Positions 19,875 to 28,076 of a DNA stretch of 39,697 nucleotides are shown here, piece by piece (within the stretch, counting starts at the first letter, position 1; each line of letters begins with the position of its first letter). The position numbers and the translations under genes were made by a program. The stretch lies in NCBI GenBank assembly GCA_021815825.1, contig JAKAZO010000022.1, positions 1 through 39,697 on the forward strand. The letters are read 5' to 3'. Below the pieces are notes generated by a model. That model saw only the letters and a list, made by a program, of their open reading frames with translations. It did not search any database and was not told where the DNA came from. The DNA is from Pseudomonadota bacterium (GTDB lineage Bacteria > Pseudomonadota > Alphaproteobacteria > Acetobacterales > Acetobacteraceae).

Positions 19875-21101
19875 ATGACGATGTCCTTTTCCGTCAATAC
19901 GAACCTCGCCTCGATGGCGGCCCTGCAGGTCCTCAACGCGACCGAGCAGCAGCTCAGCCAGACGCAGAACGTGATCTCCACCGGCCAGAACGTCTCCTCG
20001 GCCGCGGACAACCCTGCGATCTACGCCATTTCCAATACGATGAATTCCAACATCGCCGGCCTGACGGCGGTGCAGAACGACCTGTCCTTCGGTCAGTCGG
20101 TGCTGACCACGGCCAGCAACGCCGCCTCGCAGATTTCGAGCCAGCTCGCATCCTTGCAGCAGACGGTGACGCAGGGCCTGCAGACGGGCATCAGCGCCAC
20201 GACGATGAATACGCAGATCAACTCGATCCTGACGAACATCAACCAGTTCGCCAACAACGCCACCTTCAACGGCGTCAACGTGCTGGCGAAGACCGGAACC
20301 GCCGGCGTCAATTTCACCAGTCTGAATGTGGTCGATACCGTTCAGGGCAACACGATCACGGTCGGCGCCCAGGTCACCGGTGCCAGCACGAACATTGGCG
20401 ATCAGATCGGTGTCACCGGCCTGACCGTCAGCTCCGGCGCGCTCCAGTACTCGTTCGGCAGCACTTTTGCCCCGGCGAGCGGTGACTACCTGCAGCTGAC
20501 CAATGGCTCCAAGACCTGGGTCCTCCAGCTCCAGAAGAACGGTGCCACACCCGTCGCGCCGCCGGCCTTCACCGCCAACACGAATACCACCTACACGGCA
20601 GTCAACTTCAACTCCACCGACTCGCCGATGACTATCGTCGGGGATATCGTCAGCTCGCTGCAGCAGCAAGGCTTCGGTGCCTCGCTGGACAACAGCGGCA
20701 ATCTCACGATCACCGGTAACGGCGTCACTGCGACCAACTCGGCCTGGAATTTGGCCGCGACGGCATGGTCAGCAACACCGGGGACGAGCACCGCGACGGG
20801 CGTCACGCAGACCGCGATCAGCGGCGGCACTGCGGCGCTCACCATCGTCGCCAACGCAATCAGTGCGATGAACACGATCTCGGCGTCGATCGGCGCGGTG
20901 CAGCAGCAGGTGACGGGCATGCAGACCTTCACGAGCTCACTGCAGAACTCGCTCACGGCCGGTGTCGGTGCGCTGACCGATGCCAACATGGCCGCCGAGA
21001 GTGCCCAGCTCGCCTCGCTGCAGACCAAGCAGCAGCTCGGCATCCAGTCGCTCTCGATGGCGAATGCCAGGCCGCAGTCGATGCTGCAGCTCTTCCGTTG
21101 A
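19875..21101 (+). CDS. Flagellin
   Basis: Filament subunit of 408 residues. The N-terminal D0/D1 segment ([20 protein letters not shown], then [20 protein letters not shown]) and the C-terminal segment ([20 protein letters not shown] ending QSMLQLFR) are standard, while the centre (about 145-310) is Thr/Asn/Gly-rich and variable. The start is MTM at 19875 with AAGAGA upstream. It is the only flagellin in the window. A strong GC-rich terminator follows the stop, so the abundant flagellin message is separated from flaF. FlbT and FlaF, encoded on either side, are expected to control its translation. Confidence 0.96.
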   Translation: MTMSFSVNTNLASMAALQVLNATEQQLSQTQNVISTGQNVSSAADNPAIYAISNTMNSNIAGLTAVQNDLSFGQSVLTTASNAASQISSQLASLQQTVTQGLQTGISATTMNTQINSILTNINQFANNATFNGVNVLAKTGTAGVNFTSLNVVDTVQGNTITVGAQVTGASTNIGDQIGVTGLTVSSGALQYSFGSTFAPASGDYLQLTNGSKTWVLQLQKNGATPVAPPAFTANTNTTYTAVNFNSTDSPMTIVGDIVSSLQQQGFGASLDNSGNLTITGNGVTATNSAWNLAATAWSATPGTSTATGVTQTAISGGTAALTIVANAISAMNTISASIGAVQQQVTGMQTFTSSLQNSLTAGVGALTDANMAAESAQLASLQTKQQLGIQSLSMANARPQSMLQLFR

Positions 21102-21107
21102 GGGTCG

Positions 21108-21139
21108 CGGCCGGCCGGGCACACCCACCCGGCCGGCCG
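21108..21139 (+). terminator. Terminator after flagellin
   Basis: CGGCCGGCCGGG and CCCGGCCGGCCG form a perfect 12-bp stem with an 8-nt loop, beginning 7 nt after the flagellin stop and followed by GCTTTC. The strong stem suggests a genuine intrinsic terminator despite the short T run. Confidence 0.75.
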
Positions 21140-21192
21140 GCTTTCACGCGGACCACGGCTAACCGTTCGCCACAGGCAAGGAAAAGTCCAGG

Positions 21193-21597
21193 ATGCGGGG
21201 ACTCACGCAGTACGCCAGCACCAACAGCGTCGGCGCCTCGGCGCAGGAAGAGGAGCTGCTGGCCTTCAGCATCGTCACCTCGCACCTCGCCAATGCCGCC
21301 AGCGAAGAGGACCGCATCCGCGCTCTCTACCGCAACCAGCAGCTCTGGTCCTGCGTCCTCAACGACGTCGCACTCAGCACCAACCGCCTGCCGCAGACGC
21401 TGAAGGACGACATCACCCGCGTCGGCCTCTGGGCTATGCGCTACAGCACCCTCGCCATCCCCCAGCGACTGCCGGTCGCGCCGCTGATCGAGATCAATCG
21501 CAACATCATGGACGGGCTGCGCGACCAGATCGCGAACCTGCGCAAGCTGCCGCCGCCGTCGCTGCAGCGCGCCGCCGGCCAGGCCGTCGCCGTCTAG
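21193..21597 (+). CDS. flaF: Flagellar biosynthesis regulator FlaF
   Basis: Regulator and probable chaperone of flagellin synthesis, acting opposite to FlbT. The 134-residue protein shows the family blocks EEELLAFSIVTSHLANA, RALYRNQQLWSCVLNDVA and LPQTLKDDITRVGLWAMRYS, and a C-terminal EINRNIMDGL segment. The ATG at 21193 has AAGGAAAAG and CAGG upstream. It is the last gene of the flagellar locus and converges on nrdA with a 41-bp gap. Confidence 0.95.
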   Translation: MRGLTQYASTNSVGASAQEEELLAFSIVTSHLANAASEEDRIRALYRNQQLWSCVLNDVALSTNRLPQTLKDDITRVGLWAMRYSTLAIPQRLPVAPLIEINRNIMDGLRDQIANLRKLPPPSLQRAAGQAVAV

Positions 21598-21638
21598 CTC
21601 GGGTAAATAGGCGCCAGGCGGCTACGCGTTGGCCTGCC

Positions 21639-23510
21639 CTACTGGCAGGCCAGGCACTCCTCGTAATCCATCGGCTTCGCCGCCAGCGGCGGCTTCACCG
21701 CGTCGTTCGCCGGCGGCAGGAATGCGGCCGGACCGACCGCCTTCTCGCTCACCGTGTCGGCCCGCTGGATGGACATCGAGCGGCAGTAGTAGAGCGATTT
21801 CACGCCGCGCTTCCACGCCAGGAAATGGATCTGATGCAGATCCCGCTTGTGCACGTCGGCGGGAACGAAAATGTTCACGGACTGGCTCTGGCAGATAAAC
21901 GGCGTGCGGTCGGCCGCGTGCTCGATCACCCAGCGCTGGTCCAGTTCGAACGCGGTCTTGAACACCGCCTTCTCGTGCTCGCCGAGGAAATCGAGATGCT
22001 GCACGCTGCCGGCGCGCAGCGTGATGGAGGACCAGGTCTCCTCGTCATCGTGCCCGCGCTCGGCGAGCAGCTTCTGCAGGAACCGGTTGCGCACCGAGAA
22101 ACTGCCGGAGAGCGTCTTCTGCAGGAACACGTTCGCCGCGATCGGCTCGATCCCCGGGCTGGCATTGCCGGCGATGATCGAGATCGAGGCCGTCGGCGCG
22201 ATGGCGATCTTGTTCGAGAACCGCTCCATCACGCCATACTCGGCCGCATCCGGGCAGGCGCCGCGCTCGGCGGCGAGCCTGCGCGAGGCGGCGTCCGCCT
22301 GCTCGCGGATTTGCTTGAAGATGCGCCGGTTCCAGACCTTCGCGATGACACTCTCGAACGGCACGTTCTGCGATTGCAGGAACGAGTGGAACCCCATCAC
22401 CCCGAGCCCCACCGAACGCTCGCGCATCGCCGAGTATTTCGCCCGCTCCATCCCCTCCGGCGCGCGCGATATGAAGTCCGAGAGCACGTTGTCGAGGAAG
22501 CGCAGCGCGTCCTCGACGAAGCGCGGCTCCCCTTGCCACTCGTTCCAGTAATCGAGGTTCAGCGATGCGAGGCAGCAGACCGCGGTGCGCTGCATGCCGT
22601 GCTGGTCGATCCCGGTCGGCAGCGTGATCTCGCTGCACAGGTTCGAGGTCTTCACCTCCAGCCCGGCCAGCTTCTGATGCTCCGGCCGCGCCCGGTTCAC
22701 ATGGTCCGAGAACACGAGGTAGGGCTCCCCGGTCTCGATCCGCGCCAGCAGGATGCGGATCCACAGCGCGCGGGCCGAGATTTTGCGCACCACGACGCCA
22801 TCCTTGGGCGAGAGCAGCGGCCAGGCCTCGTCCGCCTCCACCGCGCGCATGAACGCGTCCGGCAACAGGATGCCGTGATGCAGGTTCAGCGCCTTGCGGT
22901 TCGGGTCGCCCCCGGTCGGGCGCCGCATCTCGACGAATTCCTCGATCTCCGGATGCGAGACGGGCAGATACACCGCCGCCGAGCCGCGCCGCAGCGAGCC
23001 CTGCGAGATCGCCAGCGTCAGACTGTCCATCACCCGGATGAAGGGAATGACCCCCGAGGTCTTGCCGTTCTGCCCGACCTTCTCGCCGATCGAGCGTAGA
23101 TTGCCCCAGTAGCTGCCGATGCCGCCGCCCTTGGAGGCGAGCCAGACATTCTCGTTCCACAGCCCGACGATCCCCTCCAGACTGTCGGCGGCCTCGTTGA
23201 GGAAGCACGAGATCGGCAGCCCGCGGCTGGTGCCGCCGTTGGAGAGCACCGGGGTGGCCGGCATGAACCAGAACCGGCTGATATAGTCGTACATGCGCTG
23301 GGCGTGCGCCGCATCGTCGCCGTAATAGCTCGCGACGCGGGCGAACAGGTCCTGGTAGCTCTCCCCGGGCAGCAGATAGCGGTCGTCGAGCGTCGCCCGG
23401 CCGAACTCGGTCAGGAGCGCATCCCGCGACCGGTCCACCCGCACCTGGTAGCGCCCGGGCATCTGCACGGTGTCCAGCATCACCGATTCTTCGCGCGCAG
23501 CCGCACTCAT
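21639..23510 (-). CDS. nrdA: Ribonucleoside-diphosphate reductase, alpha subunit (short class I NrdA)
   Basis: Large subunit of aerobic ribonucleotide reductase, making dNDPs for DNA synthesis. The 623-residue protein has the expected redox cysteines: C102 in GLPISCFLNE, the thiyl-radical Cys292 in NLCSEI flanked by Asn290 and Glu294, the partner Cys in CCLASLNLD (312/313), and the C-terminal pair C619/C622 in CLACQ. The radical-transfer tyrosines are visible in SLYYCRS. The protein begins directly before the catalytic domain, so the N-terminal ATP-cone found in E. coli NrdA is absent. The ATG at 23510 has GAGGGG upstream; an open frame to 23873 overlaps the next gene and is rejected. No nrdB lies in the window. 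Confidence 0.95.
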   Translation of the reverse strand: MSAAAREESVMLDTVQMPGRYQVRVDRSRDALLTEFGRATLDDRYLLPGESYQDLFARVASYYGDDAAHAQRMYDYISRFWFMPATPVLSNGGTSRGLPISCFLNEAADSLEGIVGLWNENVWLASKGGGIGSYWGNLRSIGEKVGQNGKTSGVIPFIRVMDSLTLAISQGSLRRGSAAVYLPVSHPEIEEFVEMRRPTGGDPNRKALNLHHGILLPDAFMRAVEADEAWPLLSPKDGVVVRKISARALWIRILLARIETGEPYLVFSDHVNRARPEHQKLAGLEVKTSNLCSEITLPTGIDQHGMQRTAVCCLASLNLDYWNEWQGEPRFVEDALRFLDNVLSDFISRAPEGMERAKYSAMRERSVGLGVMGFHSFLQSQNVPFESVIAKVWNRRIFKQIREQADAASRRLAAERGACPDAAEYGVMERFSNKIAIAPTASISIIAGNASPGIEPIAANVFLQKTLSGSFSVRNRFLQKLLAERGHDDEETWSSITLRAGSVQHLDFLGEHEKAVFKTAFELDQRWVIEHAADRTPFICQSQSVNIFVPADVHKRDLHQIHFLAWKRGVKSLYYCRSMSIQRADTVSEKAVGPAAFLPPANDAVKPPLAAKPMDYEECLACQ

Positions 23511-23601
23511 GCCCCAAACCCCTCGTTGTAAGACATCGGGGGAACACAACCCCGCAGACCTGCCATCATCGGGCCGAACGCCGGCCGCGTCAAGCAAAAC
23601 C

Positions 23602-23617
23602 ATACCATATATGGGAA
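23602..23617 (-). promoter_or_regulatory. NrdR box candidate 1
   Basis: The segment centred on CCATATATGG (centre 23609/23610) matches the 16-mer NrdR consensus ACACWATATMTTGTGT at about 10 positions. It lies about 92 bp upstream of nrdA and is paired with box 2 at a centre-to-centre distance of 31 bp, the spacing known for NrdR sites. Confidence 0.55.
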
Positions 23618-23632
23618 GCCTTGCCCTCAACC

Positions 23633-23648
23633 CAACTATATCATGTGG
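23633..23648 (-). promoter_or_regulatory. NrdR box candidate 2
   Basis: CAACTATATCATGTGG matches the NrdR consensus ACACWATATMTTGTGT at 12 of 16 positions, including 9 of 10 in the core. It overlaps the stop codon of the upstream Na/Pi cotransporter gene (stop at 23641-23643). Confidence 0.55.
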
Positions 23649-25326
23649 ATTTGTCCGACTCGGCCGCCTCCGGCTCCTCCGTCCGGAGTCGCGTCGCCAG
23701 CAGCTCCCCGGCATTCTCCAGCACCGGATACGCTGCCCCGCGGACCAGGTGATCGTTGATCCGCTTGAGGTCGCTGATGACGTCCAGATGCAGCGCGCTG
23801 GTTGCCGCGGTTTCCAGCCGTCCCTCGCGCAACCGCGCCAGATGGGCCGCCGTCGCCTCCCGCTCCATCTCACGGAACACCGCCTTCTCGGCCGCGAGCA
23901 GGCGCGCGGCGCGCAGGTCCTCGCTCATGAACACGCCCGCCGCGGTGCGCAGATTGGCCGCGAGCCGGTCGATCATCCGCAGCATGTCGGCGCACCCGGC
24001 CTCGGAAAACCCGAGTCCGAGCCGCTGGCGCTTGGCGGCGTGGGACATCAGGTTCTCCTCCACCACGTCCCCGGCCTGTTCGAGGTTGGTGGTGAAGGCG
24101 AGAATCTGCGCCACCCGCCGGTGGTCGGCCGGGGCGAGGGCGTCGGTATCCATGCCGATGAGAAAGCCTTTGATCGCCCGGTTCAGGCGGTCGAGAATGT
24201 CGTCGAGCCGGCGCGTGCCGCTGATCACGGCCCGGTCGTCGGAGAGCAGCGCCGCGCGCGTACCGGCGAGCATCGCCTCGAGCGCATCGGCCATGCGCAA
24301 CGCCTCGCGCGCGGCGGCCGCCAGCGCTACCGGCGGCGAGGCCCGCAGCGCCGTCGGCAGATAGACCGGCTCGCCCGGGTCCGAGGAGGGCGCGCCCGCC
24401 GGCAGCCAGCGCGTCAGCAGTGCCGACCAGGGGCCAAGCAGCGGCATCAGGATCACCGCCAGCGCCAGGTTGAAGCCGGTGTGGAAATCCGCGACCGCGC
24501 GCCCCGGATCGGGTTCGAGCCGCACCAGCACGCGTCCGAGCGGCGCCAGCGCGGCCAGCACGATGAGGCAGAACAACAGCCGCCCGGCGAGATTCCCGAA
24601 CGGCACCCGCTTCGCCGCCGGGCTGCCGCTCGCCCCCTCCAGCACCGGATTGATCGAGGTGCCGAGATTGGCCCCGAGCACCATGGCGAAGGCTGCATCC
24701 GGCGGGATCACGCCCTTGGCGGCAAAGGACATGACCAGCAGCACCACGGCCACCGAGGAATGCGCCGCCCAGGTGAGCACGGCCGCCGCGAGCACGTCCA
24801 TGCCCGGGTCGGTGGCCAGCGCGCCGAGCAGCATGCGCAGACTGGGCTGATCCTCGTAGGGGACGATGATGTCGGTCATCAAGTGCAGCGCGAGCAGCAT
24901 CAGCCCCAGCCCGATGAACACCCGCCCGAGATCGCGGGCCCGCGTGGCGCTGCCGGAGCGGAACATCACCACGCCGAGCAGCACCAGCAGCATCGCCATG
25001 CTGGAGACGTCGAAGGACAGCAGCTGCACGATCAGCGTGGTGCCGACATTGGCGCCAAGCATGGCGGCGAGCGCCGGGATCAGTTCGATCAGCCCGTCGG
25101 CGGCGAAGGCGCTCACCATGAGCCCGGTGGCCGTGCTCGACTGCAGAACCGCCGTCACCGCCAACCCGGCGCCGAAGGCGGGCAGACGCCAGGCGCCGGC
25201 ATGCGCGAGCACACGGCGCAGCGCCGGGCCATAGGCCCGCTGGATGCCGGTCTGTACCATGTGCACGCCCCACAGCAGCAGCGCCACAGAGCCGGCGAGA
25301 TCCACCAGGGTCAGCGTGCCAGCCAT
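23641..25326 (-). CDS. Na+/phosphate cotransporter family protein with PhoU-like domain
   Basis: Probable Na+-coupled phosphate (anion) transporter of the NptA/YjbB type. The 561-residue protein has an N-terminal membrane part with the duplicated Na/Pi-II repeats: VLQSSTATGLMVSAFAADG with LGANVGTTLIVQLL, and then TWAAHSSVAVVLLVMSFAAK with VLGANLGTSINP. A soluble C-terminal PhoU-like helical domain (about residues 340-550; LDDILDRLNRAIKGFL and TTNLEQAGDVVEENL) follows. The ATG at 25326 (MAGTLTLVDLAGS) is preferred because GGAG lies 5 nt upstream; ATGs at 25341 and 25350 are alternatives. It reads toward nrdA, whose operator-like boxes overlap its stop. Confidence 0.92.
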   Translation of the reverse strand: MAGTLTLVDLAGSVALLLWGVHMVQTGIQRAYGPALRRVLAHAGAWRLPAFGAGLAVTAVLQSSTATGLMVSAFAADGLIELIPALAAMLGANVGTTLIVQLLSFDVSSMAMLLVLLGVVMFRSGSATRARDLGRVFIGLGLMLLALHLMTDIIVPYEDQPSLRMLLGALATDPGMDVLAAAVLTWAAHSSVAVVLLVMSFAAKGVIPPDAAFAMVLGANLGTSINPVLEGASGSPAAKRVPFGNLAGRLLFCLIVLAALAPLGRVLVRLEPDPGRAVADFHTGFNLALAVILMPLLGPWSALLTRWLPAGAPSSDPGEPVYLPTALRASPPVALAAAAREALRMADALEAMLAGTRAALLSDDRAVISGTRRLDDILDRLNRAIKGFLIGMDTDALAPADHRRVAQILAFTTNLEQAGDVVEENLMSHAAKRQRLGLGFSEAGCADMLRMIDRLAANLRTAAGVFMSEDLRAARLLAAEKAVFREMEREATAAHLARLREGRLETAATSALHLDVISDLKRINDHLVRGAAYPVLENAGELLATRLRTEEPEAAESDKST

Positions 25327-25353
25327 CCGTTCTCCGCGCATGGTCGCCAAACC

Positions 25354-25377
25354 GTCACGATAGCCTCTTTACGTGAC
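25354..25377. promoter_or_regulatory. Inverted repeat in the divergent transporter promoter region
   Basis: GTCACG and CGTGAC form a perfect 6-bp inverted repeat with a 12-bp spacer in the 103-bp gap between the Na/Pi transporter and the MFS gene. The spacing suits a dimeric repressor, but the match is short and could be chance. It does not match the direct-repeat Pho box. Confidence 0.3.
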
Positions 25378-25429
25378 ACCGGGCGACGGGCAGCCTTGCG
25401 CCGGCCGCAGAGCGGAGGAACGCGCCAGG

Positions 25430-26725
25430 ATGGACGCCGAAGCCCCTACGATCCGCCTCAGCGCGCCCGAGATTCGCCGCGCCATCGTCGCCTCGACCAT
25501 CGGCAACGGGCTCGAATGGTTCGACTTCCTGATCTACGGCTTTTTCGCCGCGATCATCAGCGGCGTGTTCTTCCCGGCGGGCAACCACGCCGTCTCGCTG
25601 ATGCTGACCTACGCCACCTTCGGCGTCGGCTTCGTCGTCCGCCCCTTCGGCGGCATCCTGCTCGGCCTTTACGCCGACCGCGCCGGGCGGCGTGCGGCGC
25701 TCAGCCTGCTCATCCTGCTCATGGCCGCGGGCACGGTCATTCTCGGCCTGACCCCCTCCTATGCCAGCATCGGCATCGCGGCGCCCCTGATCGTGCTCGG
25801 CGCGCGTATCCTCCAGGGGCTTTCCGTGGGCGGCGAGTTCGCCTCCTCGACGGCGATGCTGGTCGAATACGCCCCGCCGGGAAAGAAGCTGTTCTACGGC
25901 GCCTTCCAGATGTGCGCGCAGTCCTTCGCCCTGACGCTGGCGGCGGGGTTCGGCTTCGTGCTGACGACGAGCCTGTCGAAGGAGAGCCTGGCGCTATGGG
26001 GCTGGCGGGTGCCGTTCCTGCTCGGCGGGCTGGTCGGGCCGATCGGCTTCTATATCCGCCGCCGGGTGGCCGAATCGCCGGAATTCACCGCCATCCTGCG
26101 CGCGCCGCCGACGCGCCGGCCGGCGGTCTCGAGCCTGGCCGGGGCGCATCTTCCGGCCGTCGTGTTCGCCATCGGCACCGTCGTCGCCGGCACCGCGGGG
26201 GTCTATCTCTGGAACACTTATCTGCCCGTCTATGTCGTGCAGACGCTGCACCTGCCGCTCTCGACCCCGCTCGGCAACGCCGCGATCCTGGGCGCGATCA
26301 ACATCGTGCTCAACCCGCTGATGGGCAAGCTGGCCGACCGCGTCGGCGCCTATCGCGTCTTCGTGCCGGCGGTGGCGGTTTCGGGCCTGATGGCCTATCC
26401 GCTGTTCGCCTTCGTCGTCGCGCACCCCTCCGCGGGCAATCTGTTCGCCGTGCAGATGGTGGCGAGCCTGCTCGGCACCGGCATCGCCGCGCCGATCCCG
26501 GGTTTGATGGCCCAGAGCTTCCCCACCGCGCTGCGCTCGACCGGCATGGCGGTGGCCTATAATTTCTCCGTCGCGATCTTCGGCGGGCTGGCCCCGCTGA
26601 CCGTCACAGCGCTGCGCGAGGCCACCGGCAGCCGCTTCATCCCGGCCTATTACCTGGCCGCCGCCGCGGCGCTGACCCTGGCGCTGGTGCTGACCTTCCG
26701 CCCCCGTGTCACGCCGCGGCGGTGA
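25430..26725 (+). CDS. MFS transporter, metabolite:H+ symporter (MHS) family
   Basis: Proton-coupled importer of the KgtP/ProP/CitA-like MHS group, which takes up carboxylates or compatible solutes; the substrate cannot be read from sequence. The 431-residue protein has about 12 membrane segments. Signatures are STIGNGLEWFDFLIYGFFAA, FVVRPFGGILLGLYADRAGR (loop 2-3) and GARILQGLSVGGEFASSTAM. The ATG at 25430 (MDAEAPTIRLS) has GGAGGAA about 10 nt upstream; a longer frame from 25373 is less likely. Its 3' end overlaps the end of the convergent aminotransferase gene by 17 bp (26709-26725). Confidence 0.92.
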   Translation: MDAEAPTIRLSAPEIRRAIVASTIGNGLEWFDFLIYGFFAAIISGVFFPAGNHAVSLMLTYATFGVGFVVRPFGGILLGLYADRAGRRAALSLLILLMAAGTVILGLTPSYASIGIAAPLIVLGARILQGLSVGGEFASSTAMLVEYAPPGKKLFYGAFQMCAQSFALTLAAGFGFVLTTSLSKESLALWGWRVPFLLGGLVGPIGFYIRRRVAESPEFTAILRAPPTRRPAVSSLAGAHLPAVVFAIGTVVAGTAGVYLWNTYLPVYVVQTLHLPLSTPLGNAAILGAINIVLNPLMGKLADRVGAYRVFVPAVAVSGLMAYPLFAFVVAHPSAGNLFAVQMVASLLGTGIAAPIPGLMAQSFPTALRSTGMAVAYNFSVAIFGGLAPLTVTALREATGSRFIPAYYLAAAAALTLALVLTFRPRVTPRR

Positions 26726-27902
26726 ACCAGGCCATCGCCGCCGCCACCCCGCCGGCGCCGTGCGGCACGCCAGCCAGCGTCAGGCTCATCTCCACCGCTC
26801 CGAGCGCGCCCAGCACCATCGTCTCGTTGAGGTCGCCGAGATGGCCGATCCGAAACACTTTGCGCTCCAGCCGACCGAGCCCGCCGCCGAGGGCGACGTT
26901 GAAGCGCCCGCGCGCGATCGCCCGCACCGCGTCGGCGTCGTGGCCCTCCGGCATCAGAACGGCGGTGACGGAATTCGAATAGCGCGCCGGGTCGGTGCAG
27001 AAAATCTCCGGGCCCTGATTGCCGCTCCACACCCGCACCGCCCGCCGCACGCCCTCGGCGAGGCGGGCATGGCGGGCGAATACCGCCTCCAGCCCTTCCT
27101 CCTCGATCAGCCGCACCGATTCCTGCAGGCCGTAGAACAGCGTCACCGGCACGGTGCCGACGAAGCTGCGATGCGGCCGGTTCAGCATCGCCGACCAGTC
27201 GAAATAGTGCCGCGCCAGCCGCGCCGTTCCGTGCGCCGCCATCGCCTTCGGCCCAGCCGCCGTGAAGCTGAAGCCGGTGGGCAGCATCAGGCCCTTCTGC
27301 GACCCGCCGACGATGGCATCGATGCCCCATTCATCCATGCGCACGTCGAAGCAGCCGAGGGAGGAAATGGTGTCGGCGAGGAGCAGGGCGGGATGGCCGG
27401 CGCCATCGAGCGCGGCGCGGATCTCGGGCAGCGACAGGGCGAGGCCGGTGGCCGTTTCGTTGTGCACGACGCAGACGGCGCGGATGCGGTGCGCGCGATC
27501 CTCGGCCAGGGTGCGCGCAAGAGCGGCGATCTCCGCGCCGCGCCGCCAATCCGCCGGCAGGGTTCGCACTTCGAGCCCCAGCTTGCCCGCCATGAGCGCC
27601 CAGGTCTCGGAGAAATAGCCGCTTTCGATCATCAGAATCGCGTCGCCCGGCGAGAGCAGGTTCTGCAGCGTCGCTTCCCAGGCGCCGTGGCCGGAGGCGG
27701 TGTAGAGGAACACCTCATGGCTGGTCCGCAAAATGCGCTTCAGCCCCGCGACGCCGGCTCGGAAAGTGGCGAGGAAGTCCGGGGCGTTGAAATCGACCGT
27801 GGCATGGGCGACGGCGTGCAGCACGCTGTCGGGGATATTGGTCGGCCCCGGACCGGCGAAGAGATGCCGCCCGCGGATCGGCCCCATATGCGTTTCTGCC
27901 AC
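26709..27902 (-). CDS. Class V aminotransferase (serine/alanine-glyoxylate type)
   Basis: PLP-dependent enzyme of the alanine/serine-glyoxylate aminotransferase family. The 397-residue protein has the N-terminal HLFAGPGPTNIPDSVL motif, the PLP-contact region YTASGHGAWEATLQNLLSPG, LLADTISSLGCFD and the PLP lysine in VGGSQKGLMLP. The GTG at 27902 (GGGGAA upstream) is preferred; an ATG at 27887 is possible. The apparent open frame reaching 30581 is caused by antisense reading through the neighbouring gene. Likely roles are glyoxylate detoxification, photorespiration-type metabolism or a serine cycle; the window does not discriminate. Confidence 0.9.
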   Translation of the reverse strand: MAETHMGPIRGRHLFAGPGPTNIPDSVLHAVAHATVDFNAPDFLATFRAGVAGLKRILRTSHEVFLYTASGHGAWEATLQNLLSPGDAILMIESGYFSETWALMAGKLGLEVRTLPADWRRGAEIAALARTLAEDRAHRIRAVCVVHNETATGLALSLPEIRAALDGAGHPALLLADTISSLGCFDVRMDEWGIDAIVGGSQKGLMLPTGFSFTAAGPKAMAAHGTARLARHYFDWSAMLNRPHRSFVGTVPVTLFYGLQESVRLIEEEGLEAVFARHARLAEGVRRAVRVWSGNQGPEIFCTDPARYSNSVTAVLMPEGHDADAVRAIARGRFNVALGGGLGRLERKVFRIGHLGDLNETMVLGALGAVEMSLTLAGVPHGAGGVAAAMAWFTAAA

Positions 27903-28076
27903 GTCCGTTTCCCCGTCCGCTCGCTGTCCCGCGCCTGACAGGCGCCCCACTCGTCCCTTGGGATAGCACACTGGCCCGCGGTCACAATCCCGCGGCGCCA
28001 GAGAGGCCCCGATGCCCAGCTCCGTTGGTGATGATGGTTGGCGCGACGCGTGCGGCATCCTATGTTGCACTGCATC

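Noticed and set aside
23470-26562. A 1030-codon plus-strand open frame
   Set aside because: It is antisense to nrdA and the Na/Pi transporter and out of frame with the MFS gene; composition is Arg/Gln/His-rich and no family is recognisable.
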